A DNA stretch of 64,000 nucleotides from Streptococcus parasanguinis. GTDB lineage: Bacteria > Bacillota > Bacilli > Lactobacillales > Streptococcaceae. Location: positions 937,501 to 1,001,500 of the forward strand of contig NZ_CP133988.1 of assembly GCF_031582885.1 (NCBI RefSeq), given 5' to 3'. Numbering within the stretch: position 1 is the first letter of the stretch; every line of letters begins with the position of its first letter. Shown here piece after piece: positions 1 through 8,747 of this stretch. Made by a program: the position numbers and the translations under genes. The notes under the pieces were generated by a model. The model was not told the origin of the DNA. It did not search any database and was given only the letters and a program-made list of their open reading frames with translations.

Positions 1-2
1 AA

Positions 3-494
3 GACATCAAAGAGCGTGTCTATCAAGCACTGAAAACTTGTGGTCTCTATGAGTTTCGTAAATGGCCGATTTCTGCTCTCTCATATGGGCAAAAGAAACG
101 GGTGACCATCGCCTCTATACTAGTTTTAGGACCAGAAATTTTGGTCTTGGACGAGCCGACAGCAGGTCAGGACCAGCGCAATTACACTGAAATCATGGAA
201 TTTCTAAATAGCTTGCAAGAAAAAGGCCATACCATTGTCATGATTACCCATGATATGCAACTGATGTTGGATTATTCTGATCGTGCCCTTGTAGTATCAG
301 ACGGACAAATTCTAGCAGATCTCCCACCTGCAGAGCTGTTCACTCATCCGGATATTTTACAAGAGGCTAATCTCAAAGAGACTTCGATTTTTGCTTTAGC
401 CAATCGATTAGGAATGGATCCCTTGGCGCTAACGCAGTTTTATATGCAACAGAAAGGAGCAGGTCATGAATCATCGATTAGTCGGCTACCATGA
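3..494 (+). CDS. ECF-type ABC transporter ATP-binding protein, C-terminal part (5' end outside window)
   Basis: The reading frame is open from base 3, so the gene starts upstream. The visible part is the second half of an ATPase: signature LSYGQKKR (positions 90-113), Walker [13 protein letters not shown] (134-169) and the switch histidine in MITHDM. The wording '[16 protein letters not shown]' resembles the second ATPase domain of YkoD-like fused twin ATPases of energy-coupling-factor transporters for thiamine precursors or similar vitamins; this is recognition, not proof. It overlaps the next gene (ecfT-type) by 29 bp, which indicates one operon and one complex. The substrate-binding S component should lie upstream, outside the window, so the substrate cannot be named. 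Confidence 0.85.
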   Translation, partial: DIKERVYQALKTCGLYEFRKWPISALSYGQKKRVTIASILVLGPEILVLDEPTAGQDQRNYTEIMEFLNSLQEKGHTIVMITHDMQLMLDYSDRALVVSDGQILADLPPAELFTHPDILQEANLKETSIFALANRLGMDPLALTQFYMQQKGAGHESSISRLP

Positions 495-1296
495 GGGGAC
501 GAGTTTTCTTCATCGCCTTTCAGGTGCGAGTAAGTTACTCTTTCTTCTTTTTGTATCTCTTGCGGCCATGTTGAGTTATGATACCCGGCTCCTTCTAGGA
601 ATTGGTGTGGGCGCCTTGCTTTTATTCTCTACAGCTGGTATTCGATTTCGGGATATTTCATTTGTGCTTGCATTTGCTTTTGTTTTTGCACTGTTAAATG
701 TTGTCATGGTCTATCTCTTTGCCCCCCAGTATGGAGTAGAGATCTACGGGGCAAAGACGGTACTGATGAAGGGGTGGGGCTCCTATAGTATCACCTCGCA
801 GGAACTCTTTTATCTTTTTAATCTAGCTCTTAAGTATGTCTGTACCATACCTCTAGCCTTGATTTTTTTGATGACGACCCATCCTAGTCAGTTTGCTTCA
901 AGCCTCAACCAAATTGGAGTATCTTACAAGATTGCCTATTCTGTCAGCTTGACTCTGCGTTACATTCCTGACGTACAAGAAGAATATCAAACGATTAAAT
1001 TGTCTCAGGAAGCCAGAGGGGTGGAGTTGTCCAAAAAGGCCAAGCTGATCAAGCGGATCAAAGGCAATTTGCAAATCATCTCTCCCTTAATCTTTAGCTC
1101 ACTTGAGCGGATTGACAGCATTTCTACGGCTATGGAATTACGTCGCTTTGGTAAAAATAAAAAGCGGACCTGGTATTCTCATCAAGCCATGGAAATGAAA
1201 GATTATGGGATGATTCTATCAGCATTAGCTGTTCTGGTCTTTAGTATTGTCCTGATCTTTGTCAATCAGGGACGTTTTTACAATCCATGGAGGTAA
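466..1296 (+). CDS. ECF transporter transmembrane component (EcfT/CbiQ family)
   Basis: This 276-residue membrane protein has several hydrophobic segments (about 20-70, 105-140 and 240-265). A cytoplasmic region contains the coupling motif EARG near residue 183 and a second Arg-rich element, ELRRFG, near 225. These two helices couple T components to the two ATPases in this family. The start lies inside the ATPase gene (29-bp overlap), behind an AAAGGAGC ribosome binding site. With the ATPase upstream it forms the energy module of a vitamin or cofactor importer. The gene order suggests a dedicated (group I) system rather than the shared ecfA1A2T module, but the S component is not in view. Confidence 0.85.
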   Translation: MNHRLVGYHEGTSFLHRLSGASKLLFLLFVSLAAMLSYDTRLLLGIGVGALLLFSTAGIRFRDISFVLAFAFVFALLNVVMVYLFAPQYGVEIYGAKTVLMKGWGSYSITSQELFYLFNLALKYVCTIPLALIFLMTTHPSQFASSLNQIGVSYKIAYSVSLTLRYIPDVQEEYQTIKLSQEARGVELSKKAKLIKRIKGNLQIISPLIFSSLERIDSISTAMELRRFGKNKKRTWYSHQAMEMKDYGMILSALAVLVFSIVLIFVNQGRFYNPWR

Positions 1297-1300
1297 TGAC

Positions 1301-2053
1301 ATGTCAGAAACGATTTTAGTAACAGGAGCTTCAGCTGGCTTTGGTCAAGCGATTTGCCGTCGCTTAGTAGCAGATGGATACCGTGTGATCGGATCAGCTA
1401 GACGCATTGAAAAATTACAGGCCCTCCAAGAAGAGTTAGGAGAAGCCTTTTATCCCCTGCAAATGGATGTGACGGATCTTTCTCAGGTAGATCGTGCACT
1501 TGCCAGTTTGCCAAAAGCTTGGGAGAGAGTGGATGTTTTGGTCAATAATGCTGGCTTGGCCCTAGGCCTCGCCCCAGCTTATGAAGCAGAGGTCGCAGAC
1601 TGGCTGACCATGATTCAGACCAATATTGTCGGCTTGACCTATCTGACAAGGAAAATCTTGCCCCAGATGGTGGAACGAAATGATGGCTATATTATCAATT
1701 TGGGCTCTACAGCAGGAACTGTACCTTATCCAGGGGCCAATGTTTACGGGGCGTCCAAGGCTTTTGTCAAGCAATTCTCCCTCAATCTTCGGGCGGATCT
1801 AGCCGGCAAGAAGATTCGTGTCAGCAATATTGAACCCGGTCTTTGCGAAGGAACGGAGTTCTCTTCTGTTCGCTTTAAAGGAGACGAAAAACGGGTAGAA
1901 GCCCTCTATCGAGATGCCCATGCCATTCAGCCGGAAGACATTGCCAACACCGTAGCTTGGTTGATCCAACAGCCCAAGCATGTCAATGTCAATCGGATTG
2001 AAATCATGCCAGTTTCCCAAACCTTTGGCCCTCAACCCGTTTATCGTGATTAA
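1301..2053 (+). CDS. short-chain dehydrogenase/reductase (YdfG-like)
   Basis: This 250-residue classical SDR oxidoreductase is predicted to be cytosolic and NADP(H)-dependent. It shows the nucleotide-binding GASAGFG at residues 9-15, the NNAG motif in the first third, and the catalytic Ser (NLGSTAG) followed by YGASK. The sequence reads like the YdfG/serine-3-dehydrogenase branch, whose members reduce short hydroxyacids or aldehydes; the substrate here is not determinable. I chose the ATG at 1301 because TGGAGGT lies 7 bp upstream, although the frame is open further back. It begins 4 bp after the ecfT stop, so it is probably co-transcribed with the transporter, and it is followed by its own terminator. 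Confidence 0.85.
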   Translation: MSETILVTGASAGFGQAICRRLVADGYRVIGSARRIEKLQALQEELGEAFYPLQMDVTDLSQVDRALASLPKAWERVDVLVNNAGLALGLAPAYEAEVADWLTMIQTNIVGLTYLTRKILPQMVERNDGYIINLGSTAGTVPYPGANVYGASKAFVKQFSLNLRADLAGKKIRVSNIEPGLCEGTEFSSVRFKGDEKRVEALYRDAHAIQPEDIANTVAWLIQQPKHVNVNRIEIMPVSQTFGPQPVYRD

Positions 2054-2061
2054 AAAGAGAA

Positions 2062-2095
2062 GCAACCAAACCACAAGGAGTTGGTTGTTTTTTAT
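2062..2095 (+). terminator. rho-independent terminator after the SDR gene
   Basis: Stem CAACCAA/TTGGTTG with an 11-base loop, followed by a run of T. It lies directly downstream of the SDR stop codon and overlaps the -35 region of the next promoter. Confidence 0.75.
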
Positions 2096-2112
2096 GTTTC
2101 CTCTGGTATAAT
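2084..2112 (+). promoter_or_regulatory. promoter of the PfkB kinase gene
   Basis: A perfect -10 TATAAT lies at 2107-2112, with a T-rich weak -35 about 17 bp upstream. It is followed by a short leader and the ribosome binding site AAGGAG before the ATG at 2137. Confidence 0.55.
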
Positions 2113-2136
2113 AGAAGGCAAAGTAAGGAGAAAAAG

Positions 2137-3039
2137 ATGACAGCTGCGTTAGTTATTGGTTCTACAGTTTGTGATGTGATGATTTACTTGGATCGTTTGC
2201 CAAGTCGTGAAGGAGATGCCCATATTGATCACCAGCAATGGTCTGTGGGAGGTTGTGCCTTTAATGTCGTTAATATCCTTCATTTTTTGTCGCAACCCTA
2301 CCAGTTTGTCTCGCCAGTCGGTTCTGGAATATATGGTGATTTTATTCGGAGAGAGCTGAAACAATTAGGGATTTCCTCTAGCATCTCATTAGAAGGGGCC
2401 AATGGTTGCTGTTACTGCTTTGTAGAGTCTGATGGTGAAAGGACCTTCTTATCGGACCACGGAGTGGAGTATAGCTTCCAAGCAGAGTGGCTAAAAGATA
2501 TCGAGACAGATCGATTTGATTATATCTACTTGTGTGGCCTTGAAGTTGAGGAGCCAACCGGTCTTGCATTGGTGCAGTCTGTTTCGCAACTAGAAGGCCA
2601 GGTGATTTTCGCACCTGGGCCACGCGGACTCTTGATTCCAAAGGATCGACTGGAAGCAATTTATGATCTGCATCCAATTCTCCATGTTAATGAGGCTGAA
2701 GCACTGGCTTTTTCAGGGTGTAGAGAGATCCAGCCAGCCATCGAACACTTGTATCAGAGAACGGGGCAATTGGTCATTGTCACCTTGGGTGAAAACGGAG
2801 CGGTTGCCTATGATGGCAACTGGTATGAGGCAGACGGTTTTCCAACAGAAGTCATCGATACAGTAGGCGCTGGAGATAGCCATGTGGGATCCTTCATATC
2901 CGCTCGTTTAGAAGGCTTAGATATCACGCAAGCCTTAAGATTTGCCAACAAAGTCTCTAGCCAGATTGTTGCAAGTAAGGGCGTTCATCTGACAAAAGAG
3001 CAGCAAGAAGCCCTACGAACAGAATTGAAACAAAAATAA
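2137..3039 (+). CDS. PfkB-family carbohydrate/nucleoside kinase
   Basis: This 300-residue ribokinase-fold enzyme is predicted to phosphorylate a sugar or nucleoside with ATP in the cytosol. The N-terminal PfkB motif is visible (GGCAFNVV at 38-45 and VGSGIYGDF at 61-69). The C-terminal signature DTVGAGDSHVGSF at 241-253 contains the anion-hole GAGD with catalytic Asp247. The start is supported by AAGGAG 8 bp upstream. It stands alone with its own promoter and is followed by a repeat element. No pathway genes are adjacent, so the substrate (ribose, fructose, pseudouridine or another) cannot be assigned. Confidence 0.8.
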   Translation: MTAALVIGSTVCDVMIYLDRLPSREGDAHIDHQQWSVGGCAFNVVNILHFLSQPYQFVSPVGSGIYGDFIRRELKQLGISSSISLEGANGCCYCFVESDGERTFLSDHGVEYSFQAEWLKDIETDRFDYIYLCGLEVEEPTGLALVQSVSQLEGQVIFAPGPRGLLIPKDRLEAIYDLHPILHVNEAEALAFSGCREIQPAIEHLYQRTGQLVIVTLGENGAVAYDGNWYEADGFPTEVIDTVGAGDSHVGSFISARLEGLDITQALRFANKVSSQIVASKGVHLTKEQQEALRTELKQK

Positions 3040-3043
3040 AAAA

Positions 3044-3219
3044 GAGAGTGGGACAGAAATCGGTAATTCGTTAGAATTCGATTTCGTCGTCCCACCTCCT
3101 CACAGTTGAGTAGGGCTGTAAAAGCTGATGAAATCAGCGTAGTAGAGCCCACTCAACCACCGCGTCTTGCTTGACAATCCAAAAATAATTGAGAGGCTAG
3201 GACTTTTGTCCCAGCCTCT
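3044..3219 (+). repeat. ~175-bp structured intergenic repeat, copy 1
   Basis: Almost the same sequence occurs at 49785-49959 (reverse orientation) and 58169-58342. The ends are imperfect inverted repeats (GAGAGTGGGACAGAAATC versus GAGGCTGGGACAAAAGTC). Inside are three consecutive dyads: GTGGGAC...GTCCCAC; GTTGAGTAGGGCT...AGCCCACTCAAC enclosing GCTGATgaAATCAGC; and GAGGCTaGGAC...GTCCcAGCCTC. There is no coding capacity. It lies between the convergent genes pfkB and rsmG and can act as a terminator for both. It resembles a MITE/BOX-like streptococcal repeat. Confidence 0.85.
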
Positions 3220-3254
3220 TATTTGACATTATCCGCTTGGCCCTTTGTATCTTA

Positions 3255-3968
3255 CTACAATGGCCGCTTATTGGGCATACCTGCTTTTCTTGGATATTTA
3301 TTGGGGGTTTCTTTTTTCTTTTCGACAACAGTGATATAGCGTGGATCCCCATTTGGCAATTCATATTGTAGATTGTCTTCAACCTTACTAAAGAGCAGAT
3401 TGAGGGCATTTTTGGCTTCTTCCAACTCTTCTGGAGCATTGCTGGCCTTGAGAGCAAGAAGCCGTCCTCCTACTTTCAGATAAGGGATGGTCAGTTCAGA
3501 GAGGACTTGCATGCGGGCAACGGCGCGGGCAGTTACAATATCAAATTGGGCACGAAAAGCCTTGTCTTGCGCAAAGTCTTCTGCACGTCCATGGTAGAAA
3601 TGAACTCCGCTCAAACCTAACTCTTCAGCCAGCAAGTGGAGAAAATTGATCCGCTTATTAAGGGAATCAATGATAGTCACATCCAGCTCAGGGAAAAGAA
3701 TTTTCATAGGAAGGCTTGGAAAGCCGGCGCCAGCTCCGATATCCAAGAGACGGATGGGTTGGTTTTCGATCAAGCCTTGTAAAATGGGTGCGATAGAGTC
3801 ATAAAAATGCTTGAGATAGACTTCGTCTTTTTCGGTGATGGCAGTGAGATTAATCTTTTCATTCCATTCCACGAGGAGCTCAAAATAGCGTTCGTATTGC
3901 TCTTTTTGACGGTCAGTTACTGGGAAGCCGAGTTCGGCTAAACGGACATAAAATTCTTCTGGTTTCAT
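3255..3968 (-). CDS. rsmG: 16S rRNA (guanine(527)-N7)-methyltransferase RsmG (GidB)
   Basis: This 237-residue SAM-dependent methylase has the usual family length. It shows the N-terminal family sequence [12 protein letters not shown] (residues 33-44) and the SAM-binding loop [13 protein letters not shown] (75-87). A TARAVA segment further on is also typical. RsmG makes m7G527 in the 530 loop of 16S rRNA, and loss gives low-level streptomycin resistance in other bacteria. The start ATG is at 3968. It is divergent from lemA, with only 70 bp between the two start codons, so the promoters lie back to back. Its 3' end faces the repeat element. Confidence 0.95.
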   Translation of the reverse strand: MKPEEFYVRLAELGFPVTDRQKEQYERYFELLVEWNEKINLTAITEKDEVYLKHFYDSIAPILQGLIENQPIRLLDIGAGAGFPSLPMKILFPELDVTIIDSLNKRINFLHLLAEELGLSGVHFYHGRAEDFAQDKAFRAQFDIVTARAVARMQVLSELTIPYLKVGGRLLALKASNAPEELEEAKNALNLLFSKVEDNLQYELPNGDPRYITVVEKKKETPNKYPRKAGMPNKRPL

Positions 3969-4038
3969 GCTTTTATTTTACCACAAAATAAGGGAAATTT
4001 GATATACTGGTAGAAAGAAATGAAAGGAATTCAATAAA

Positions 4039-4599
4039 ATGATTTGGATTATTCTTGGGATCCTTGTGGTCCTTGTGTTGATTGTAGTAGGAGTTTACAA
4101 CGGTTTGGTGAAAAGCCGCATGCAAACTCGTGAAGCATGGAGTCAAATTGATGTGCAATTGAAACGTCGGAATGACTTGATTCCAAACTTGATCGAAACC
4201 GTTAAAGGCTATGCTAAGTACGAAGGAGATACACTAGCAAAAGTGACTCAACTTCGCCAACAAGTAGCGCAAGCTTCTTCACCTGCAGAAGCAATGGCGG
4301 CCAGCGATGCTCTTTCCCGTCAAGTAGCAGGCATCTTTGCGGTTGCCGAAAACTACCCAGACTTGAAAGCTAACACCAACTTCATGCAGTTGCAAGAAGA
4401 ATTGACCAATACAGAAAACAAAATTTCTTATGCGCGTCAATTGTACAACAGTGTCACAAGCAACTACAATGTCAAGTTGGAAACTTTCCCAACAAACGTA
4501 ATTGCTGGAATGTTCGGCTTCAGACAAGCTGAATTTCTTCAAGTGCCTGAAGAAGAAAAAGCAGTACCAAAGGTGGACTTTAGCGGATTAGGAGACTAA
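4039..4599 (+). CDS. lemA: LemA family protein
   Basis: This 186-residue membrane-anchored protein has one N-terminal transmembrane helix (about 2-20, [18 protein letters not shown]). It is followed by the conserved LemA helical bundle with [20 protein letters not shown]. The C-terminal part keeps family phrases such as [16 protein letters not shown]. The function of LemA is not settled; it very often precedes htpX in streptococci, as here, with a 1-bp gap. The start at 4039 is preceded by AAAGGAA, and a likely -10 (TATACT) is near 4001-4006. It probably acts with HtpX in envelope quality control, an inference from context only. Confidence 0.92.
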   Translation: MIWIILGILVVLVLIVVGVYNGLVKSRMQTREAWSQIDVQLKRRNDLIPNLIETVKGYAKYEGDTLAKVTQLRQQVAQASSPAEAMAASDALSRQVAGIFAVAENYPDLKANTNFMQLQEELTNTENKISYARQLYNSVTSNYNVKLETFPTNVIAGMFGFRQAEFLQVPEEEKAVPKVDFSGLGD

Positions 4600-4600
4600 T

Positions 4601-5497
4601 ATGCTCTTTGACCAAATTGCAAGCAATAAAAGGAGAACCTGGATTCTCCTTATTGCTTTTTTCATACTCTTAGCTCTTATCGGAGCAGCCGTTGGCTACC
4701 TCTGGTTAGGCTCCTCCCTTGGTGGCGTCATCCTAGCCTTAATCATTGGCGGTATCTATGCCTTTAGTATGATTTTCCAATCAACAGAAGTTGTCATGCG
4801 GATGAACGGGGCGCGTGAGGTGACCGAAGAGCAAGCCCCTCAACTCTACCATATTGTCCAAGATATGGCTATGGTAGCTCAGATTCCCATGCCTCGGGTT
4901 TATATTGTGGATGATCCTTCGATGAATGCATTTGCGACTGGATCTAATCCTCAAAATGCAGCTGTTGCAGCGACAACAGGCCTTCTAGCTGTGATGAACC
5001 GTGAGGAATTGGAGGGAGTCATCGGACACGAAGTCAGCCATATTCGCAATTACGATATTCGCATCTCGACGATTGCAGTGGCCCTTGCCAGTGCCATCAC
5101 CATGCTTTCTAGCATTGGTGGCCGGATGATGTGGTGGGGCGGTGGCCGTAGCCGGGACGATGATCGAGAAGGTAGCGGTGGTTTGGAGATTGTTATGTTG
5201 ATCCTTTCCTTGCTTGCCATCGTTTTAGCGCCATTAGCAGCGACCTTGGTCCAGTTAGCCATTTCTCGTCAACGGGAGTTCCTAGCAGACGCTTCAAGTG
5301 TTGAATTGACACGGAATCCTCAAGGAATGATAAATGCTTTGTTAAAGCTAGACAATAGTGAACCAATGCAACGACATGTCGATGATGCGAGCAGTGCACT
5401 TTTTATCAACGATCCAAAAAAAGAAACCGGTTTGCAAAAACTCTTTTATACCCACCCACCCATTGCTGAACGGGTGGCTCGCCTAAGAAAAATGTAA
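4601..5497 (+). CDS. htpX: membrane zinc metalloprotease HtpX
   Basis: This 298-residue M48 family protease has two N-terminal membrane helices (about 14-34 and 40-60). The zinc site is HEVSH at 143-147, with the third ligand Glu in REFLADASS near 223, and two further hydrophobic segments lie in between. HtpX degrades misfolded membrane proteins. It is coupled to lemA (1-bp gap). A Gly/Arg/Asp-rich loop between residues 170 and 190 is a normal family insertion. It ends at a bidirectional terminator shared with the convergent MFS gene. Confidence 0.95.
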   Translation: MLFDQIASNKRRTWILLIAFFILLALIGAAVGYLWLGSSLGGVILALIIGGIYAFSMIFQSTEVVMRMNGAREVTEEQAPQLYHIVQDMAMVAQIPMPRVYIVDDPSMNAFATGSNPQNAAVAATTGLLAVMNREELEGVIGHEVSHIRNYDIRISTIAVALASAITMLSSIGGRMMWWGGGRSRDDDREGSGGLEIVMLILSLLAIVLAPLAATLVQLAISRQREFLADASSVELTRNPQGMINALLKLDNSEPMQRHVDDASSALFINDPKKETGLQKLFYTHPPIAERVARLRKM

Positions 5498-5527
5498 AAA
5501 AAATCCACCAAACGGTGGATTTTTTAT
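5498..5527. terminator. bidirectional terminator between htpX and the MFS gene
   Basis: AAATCCACC-aaac-GGTGGATTT hairpin flanked by A-runs on one side and T-runs on the other, so it can work on both strands. Confidence 0.85.
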
Positions 5528-6742
5528 TTGGTAGTTAAGAGGAAGGTAGTGAAACCAAGGATGGCAAAGGTCCCCCAAGCTATGGGAAGGCTCCAGATAG
5601 CTAGACTAGAAAAGAGAGCTGTCCCAAGTGGCATGGCAAAGCTGACCATCAGTCCCAAAAAGCTAGAGGTAGAAGCTAATTTTTCAGCGGGCAATTTACT
5701 CATTAAAAGACTGGAAACTTTTGGGTTGATTTTTGCTACAAGATAACCAAGGAAAGTGATGAGTAGAAGGGAAAGAATGTCCCAGTGCATCAGGATATTT
5801 GTGAGCCCAAGCATGGTCAGCCCACCTGCGATCCACAGGAGGGTATGGTGGAGCGATTGCTTGGAAAAATAGTCATGGGGTGTCAAACTAGCCCAGACCA
5901 TGCTTAAAATAGTCACTGCCTCTAAAATCAAGAGCGACTGGCTAAAGCTCAACTGAAAGAAGGGGGAGTGAAGCAGTTGCAGATTGTAGATACCTGAGAT
6001 GGATCCCCCCCAGGGCATTGATGAGAACCAATGAGAAGAGCAACTTGCCAAAGTGGTGGACCTCCTCATCTGCAAAAATACTTTTGGCGTTCTGGTACAT
6101 CTCTTGGCATTCGTGTAGCAAAGAATTCTTACTTTTGGGCTCAATGACAGGATCATGTGTCAGCTGCTTTTTTCTCATCAGGAGACAAGTGGAAGACAGG
6201 AGAAAAGTCACGGCATTGATCGAAGCGACCAGGGCGAAATTTTGATGGCTGATGGCTAGCAGCCAAACTCCTAGAGCTTGTCCAGAAATCGAGCAGACCA
6301 TACTAAGTAGTTGGTTGAAGGAATAGGCCTCCATCAAATCCTCGTCAGTGATGTTCTTTTTCATGATAGGGAGTTGCAAGCCTCCGCGATAATCACTCAA
6401 ACAATCTGAAACAATGTTTAAAAAGCAAACAATCGAAAAGGCTAGGTAACCTGGAATCTTGGTCATGAGAGCAATAAGGATGAAGAGGATGGCTTGAAGA
6501 TAGCCAATGCGGATCAACCAGTTAGCTTTTTTCTTCGTGCGGTCAGCCTTCATTCCGACAAAAATGGTAAAGAGGCTAGGAATAAATACAATGAGATTGG
6601 CAATGCCAACTGCCAGACTCGGTTGCGGCATACTGGCAGCAAAGACCACAAAGACCAGATTGTAGATGGCAGCGCCAAGGGTATTCAAAAAGCGAGAAAG
6701 ACTAAGTAAGGCAAAAATCTTATTACGGACTAAGAGTTTCAT
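5524..6742 (-). pseudogene. MFS transporter, frameshifted at a 7-base G tract
   Basis: Two overlapping frames together give one ~405-residue major facilitator protein. The N-terminal ~245 residues (start 6742) end at LINALGG, and the C-terminal half continues in another frame from SISGIYNLQLL. The break is at the seven-C run at 6005-6011 (seven G on the coding strand). Six G would read straight through as L-G-G-S-I-S. The N-terminal frame otherwise runs on to a stop at 5942. Typical 12-helix drug/proton-antiporter features are seen, such as GMKADRTKKK between helices 2 and 3. It follows a small ORF (4-bp overlap) and an rgg gene. It may be a true mutation, a phase-variable tract or a sequencing error. 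Confidence 0.8.
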
Positions 6743-6915
6743 AAGCCTTCCTCCTTCATGTGATCAGTTGCTAGGACTTGTTTGATGGATCGAAAGATCT
6801 GTTTGAAGAGGTCCATTTTCTCCTCTTCAGAGAGAGCTAGTTCCTGATCCTTCAGATAGACGCTGGTATGCGTGAGAAGAAGATGGAAAAAGTGATTTTT
6901 TAGTTTGGTCATCAT
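6739..6915 (-). CDS. small hypothetical protein between rgg and the MFS gene
   Basis: This is a 58-residue protein if translation starts at 6915, where GAAGG lies 8 bp upstream; the frame is open back to 6999. It is charged and helical, with no signal peptide or membrane segment: MTKLKNHFFHLLLTHTSVYL then an acidic stretch EEEKMDLF. The stop overlaps the MFS start by 4 bp (ATGA), so the two are translationally coupled. I do not recognise the family. It lies downstream of the candidate Rgg target promoter. It lacks the features of a short hydrophobic SHP-type pheromone, so I do not call it one. Confidence 0.55.
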   Translation of the reverse strand: MMTKLKNHFFHLLLTHTSVYLKDQELALSEEEKMDLFKQIFRSIKQVLATDHMKEEGL

Positions 6916-6948
6916 GGGAAGAACCTTCTTTCTTTGCTTGATGGTTCT

Positions 6949-6998
6949 ATTATAGACTTCAAAAACAAGAAAAAACGAAATGTTGCATATTTTCAACA
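6949..6998 (-). promoter_or_regulatory. candidate Rgg-controlled promoter with dyad operator
   Basis: On the minus strand a perfect -10 TATAAT (6949-6954) lacks a recognisable -35 at 17 bp. Upstream lies the dyad TGTTG-8 bp-CAACA (6981-6998), at about -39 to -56 relative to the expected start. That is a typical place for an activator to replace the -35 contact. It would drive the small ORF and MFS gene. Confidence 0.45.
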
Positions 6999-7028
6999 AA
7001 AACTCACAGGATAGATCTGTGAGTTTTT
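6998..7028 (-). terminator. terminator of rgg
   Basis: AAAAACTCACAG-gatagat-CTGTGAGTTTTT, a perfect 12-bp stem overlapping the rgg stop codon. It separates rgg from the promoter of the small ORF/MFS pair. Confidence 0.85.
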
Positions 7029-7887
7029 AGGATTTATTGATCAGTTCTTGCAGGCCCTGTTTGTAGTAGTTGGCACTGTCCTTACAATCAAGAATGGATA
7101 GGACCTGGATGGCCTGCTCCATCTTTTCAAGACCAGCTTCTTTTTCTCCCTTTCGATAGAGAAATTCTCCGTTGGCATAGAGGTAAACCGTCCGCAGGTA
7201 GGCTTCGTTTTCGGAGTAAAAGTGGTCCTTAATCAACTGATCAAAATAGGTTGCATCTTCAAATTCATTTGAACTAATGGCCAGAAAGAAGCCATTAAGA
7301 AAAATAGAGTTAAGGGCAGGACGAGAGGAATCTAGGAGAAGCTTGAAATCCTCCCTTTGGACCAACTCCTCTGTGTATTGTCGATAGAGGCGACTAGAGA
7401 AAAGTGGAGAGGTCAGAGAAAACAGGTTTAATTCAAAATTTCCCCAGATTGTGACAGAGAAGAGATAATCATGGAGGAAATCCAGTTCCTCTTGGCTAGC
7501 GGTGAGCTCCACCTCAGGATAGAAGCCAAGCATTTGGACTTTGAGAATAATGCTGGCTAAGAGGTCTTCTTTTTTGTGATATTTCTGATAGGCTTGCTGG
7601 TAGCTTTGGTACAAGGCTTGATCGTGTTCCAAACTCATGTTTTCATAGTGCTCTTTCAACAATTTGGGAATAAAGGAGTGCTGATCGATTCCAGCTAGAT
7701 GGGAAAACTCACTGAGGCTCGTTTTGATCTGTTGCAAAGCCTTAAAAAACCGTTGGGTCGTCAGGTCATTTTCCCCTCTTTCAAATCGAGATAACATGGA
7801 GCGCGAAAATTCGCCACCCGTAGCTTCCTCTAGAGAGATGTGGCGACTTTCACGTATTTGCCGAAAAACAGCTCCGATTTCTTTCAT
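7027..7887 (-). CDS. rgg: Rgg/GadR/MutR family transcriptional regulator
   Basis: This 286-residue regulator has an N-terminal XRE-type helix-turn-helix (about residues 5-60; GAVFRQIRESRHISLEEATG then SRSMLSRFERGEND). A long helical C-terminal domain of TPR-like repeats follows; in this family it binds short peptide pheromones. I chose the start at 7887 because AGGAGA lies 5 bp upstream; the frame is open further back to 7968. It is followed by its own terminator and then by a small ORF and an MFS exporter, the kind of neighbouring target Rgg proteins often control. No obvious shp-like peptide gene was found next to it. A TATAAT about 105 bp upstream (near 7995-8000 on the plus strand) suggests a long leader. 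Confidence 0.88.
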   Translation of the reverse strand: MKEIGAVFRQIRESRHISLEEATGGEFSRSMLSRFERGENDLTTQRFFKALQQIKTSLSEFSHLAGIDQHSFIPKLLKEHYENMSLEHDQALYQSYQQAYQKYHKKEDLLASIILKVQMLGFYPEVELTASQEELDFLHDYLFSVTIWGNFELNLFSLTSPLFSSRLYRQYTEELVQREDFKLLLDSSRPALNSIFLNGFFLAISSNEFEDATYFDQLIKDHFYSENEAYLRTVYLYANGEFLYRKGEKEAGLEKMEQAIQVLSILDCKDSANYYKQGLQELINKS

Positions 7888-8084
7888 GAATTCTCCTCTA
7901 TCTAACAATGCCCTAGCCAGTGACCCTCTTTTGTCCAAGAGATGGTGGGACCTTGTGTACAACACCAATTGGCCTAGTTACTGTATCTTTTTTCATGATT
8001 ATAACAAATTTTTGAGGAGACTTCTTGGTTGAGGGGCAGCTTCATGATATACTAGTAGTATCTAGAAGATTTGAGGACAAAAGA

Positions 8085-8624
8085 ATGAACCTATTTACAC
8101 AAGAAATCCGTAAAAATCCTGAAGGACTAGCCTTTGATCAAGAGTTGGATTTGCTCAAGGAATTGCAAAAGCGTAATCCAGAAATTCTTGATTTAAAGAA
8201 TGTGACGGCGACAGGACGAGTAGCCTATGATACAGGCCTCTATGTCTTGGATTACCAGTTGAGCTACACCATCGTTTTGGCATCTAGCCGAAGTATGGAG
8301 CCTGTCGAGCTTCAAGAAAGCTATCCTGTAACAGAAGTGTTTGCGGAGGATGTACAGTCTGACGCAGATATCGAGGCTCTAGAGGAAGACTTGATCCTTC
8401 CAATTGAAGGTGGGAAGATTGACCTGAGTGAGAGTGTAGCGGATAATATCCTGCTCAATATTCCCCTCAAGGTTCTTACTCCAGAAGAAGAGGCTGGACA
8501 AGGTTTTATCGAAGGCAATGATTGGAAAATCCTATCCGAAGAAGAATACCAAGCCACTCAAGCGATTAAGAAAGAAGAAAACAGTCCTTTCGCCGGTCTA
8601 AATGGCTTGTTTGACGAAGAATAA
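8085..8624 (+). CDS. YceD family protein (DUF177)
   Basis: This 179-residue acidic cytosolic protein matches DUF177/YceD in length and pattern: an N-terminal FTQEIRKNP..., a central YDTGLYVLDYQLSYTIVL and a C-terminal acidic region ending NSPFAGLNGLFDEE. In other bacteria YceD is linked to 23S rRNA accumulation and is often encoded before rpmF; rpmF is not next to it here. The ATG at 8085 has GAGGA about 9 bp upstream, and a -10-like TATACT at 8048-8053 fits. The frame is open upstream to 8025 but that part lacks a ribosome binding site. Confidence 0.8.
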   Translation: MNLFTQEIRKNPEGLAFDQELDLLKELQKRNPEILDLKNVTATGRVAYDTGLYVLDYQLSYTIVLASSRSMEPVELQESYPVTEVFAEDVQSDADIEALEEDLILPIEGGKIDLSESVADNILLNIPLKVLTPEEEAGQGFIEGNDWKILSEEEYQATQAIKKEENSPFAGLNGLFDEE

Positions 8625-8661
8625 GCTAGAGATTGCATTTGATAAATTTAGACATAAATAC

Positions 8662-8692
8662 AGGTCTTTTCTTTGAGGAAAGGCCTTCTTTT
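8662..8692 (+). terminator. probable terminator after yceD
   Basis: AGGtCTTTTC-tttg-GGAAAGGCCT hairpin followed by TTCTTTT. The next promoter (-10 TATACT at 8695-8700) directly abuts it. Confidence 0.5.
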
Positions 8693-8747
8693 GATATACT
8701 AGGATTAATAAACAACAGAGGGTAGACCTCTAAAAAGGAGAAAAAGT

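Noticed and set aside
6739..6999. Full 86-residue reading of the small ORF upstream of the MFS gene
   Set aside because: The first 28 codons run through the candidate promoter and dyad; the start at 6915 has the ribosome binding site.
7890..7990. 27-codon minus-strand ORF (starts MKKDTVTRP) upstream of rgg as a pheromone gene
   Set aside because: Its ATG directly follows the -10 box, so it would precede the transcript start, it has no ribosome binding site, and the peptide lacks the hydrophobic C-terminus of SHP pheromones.
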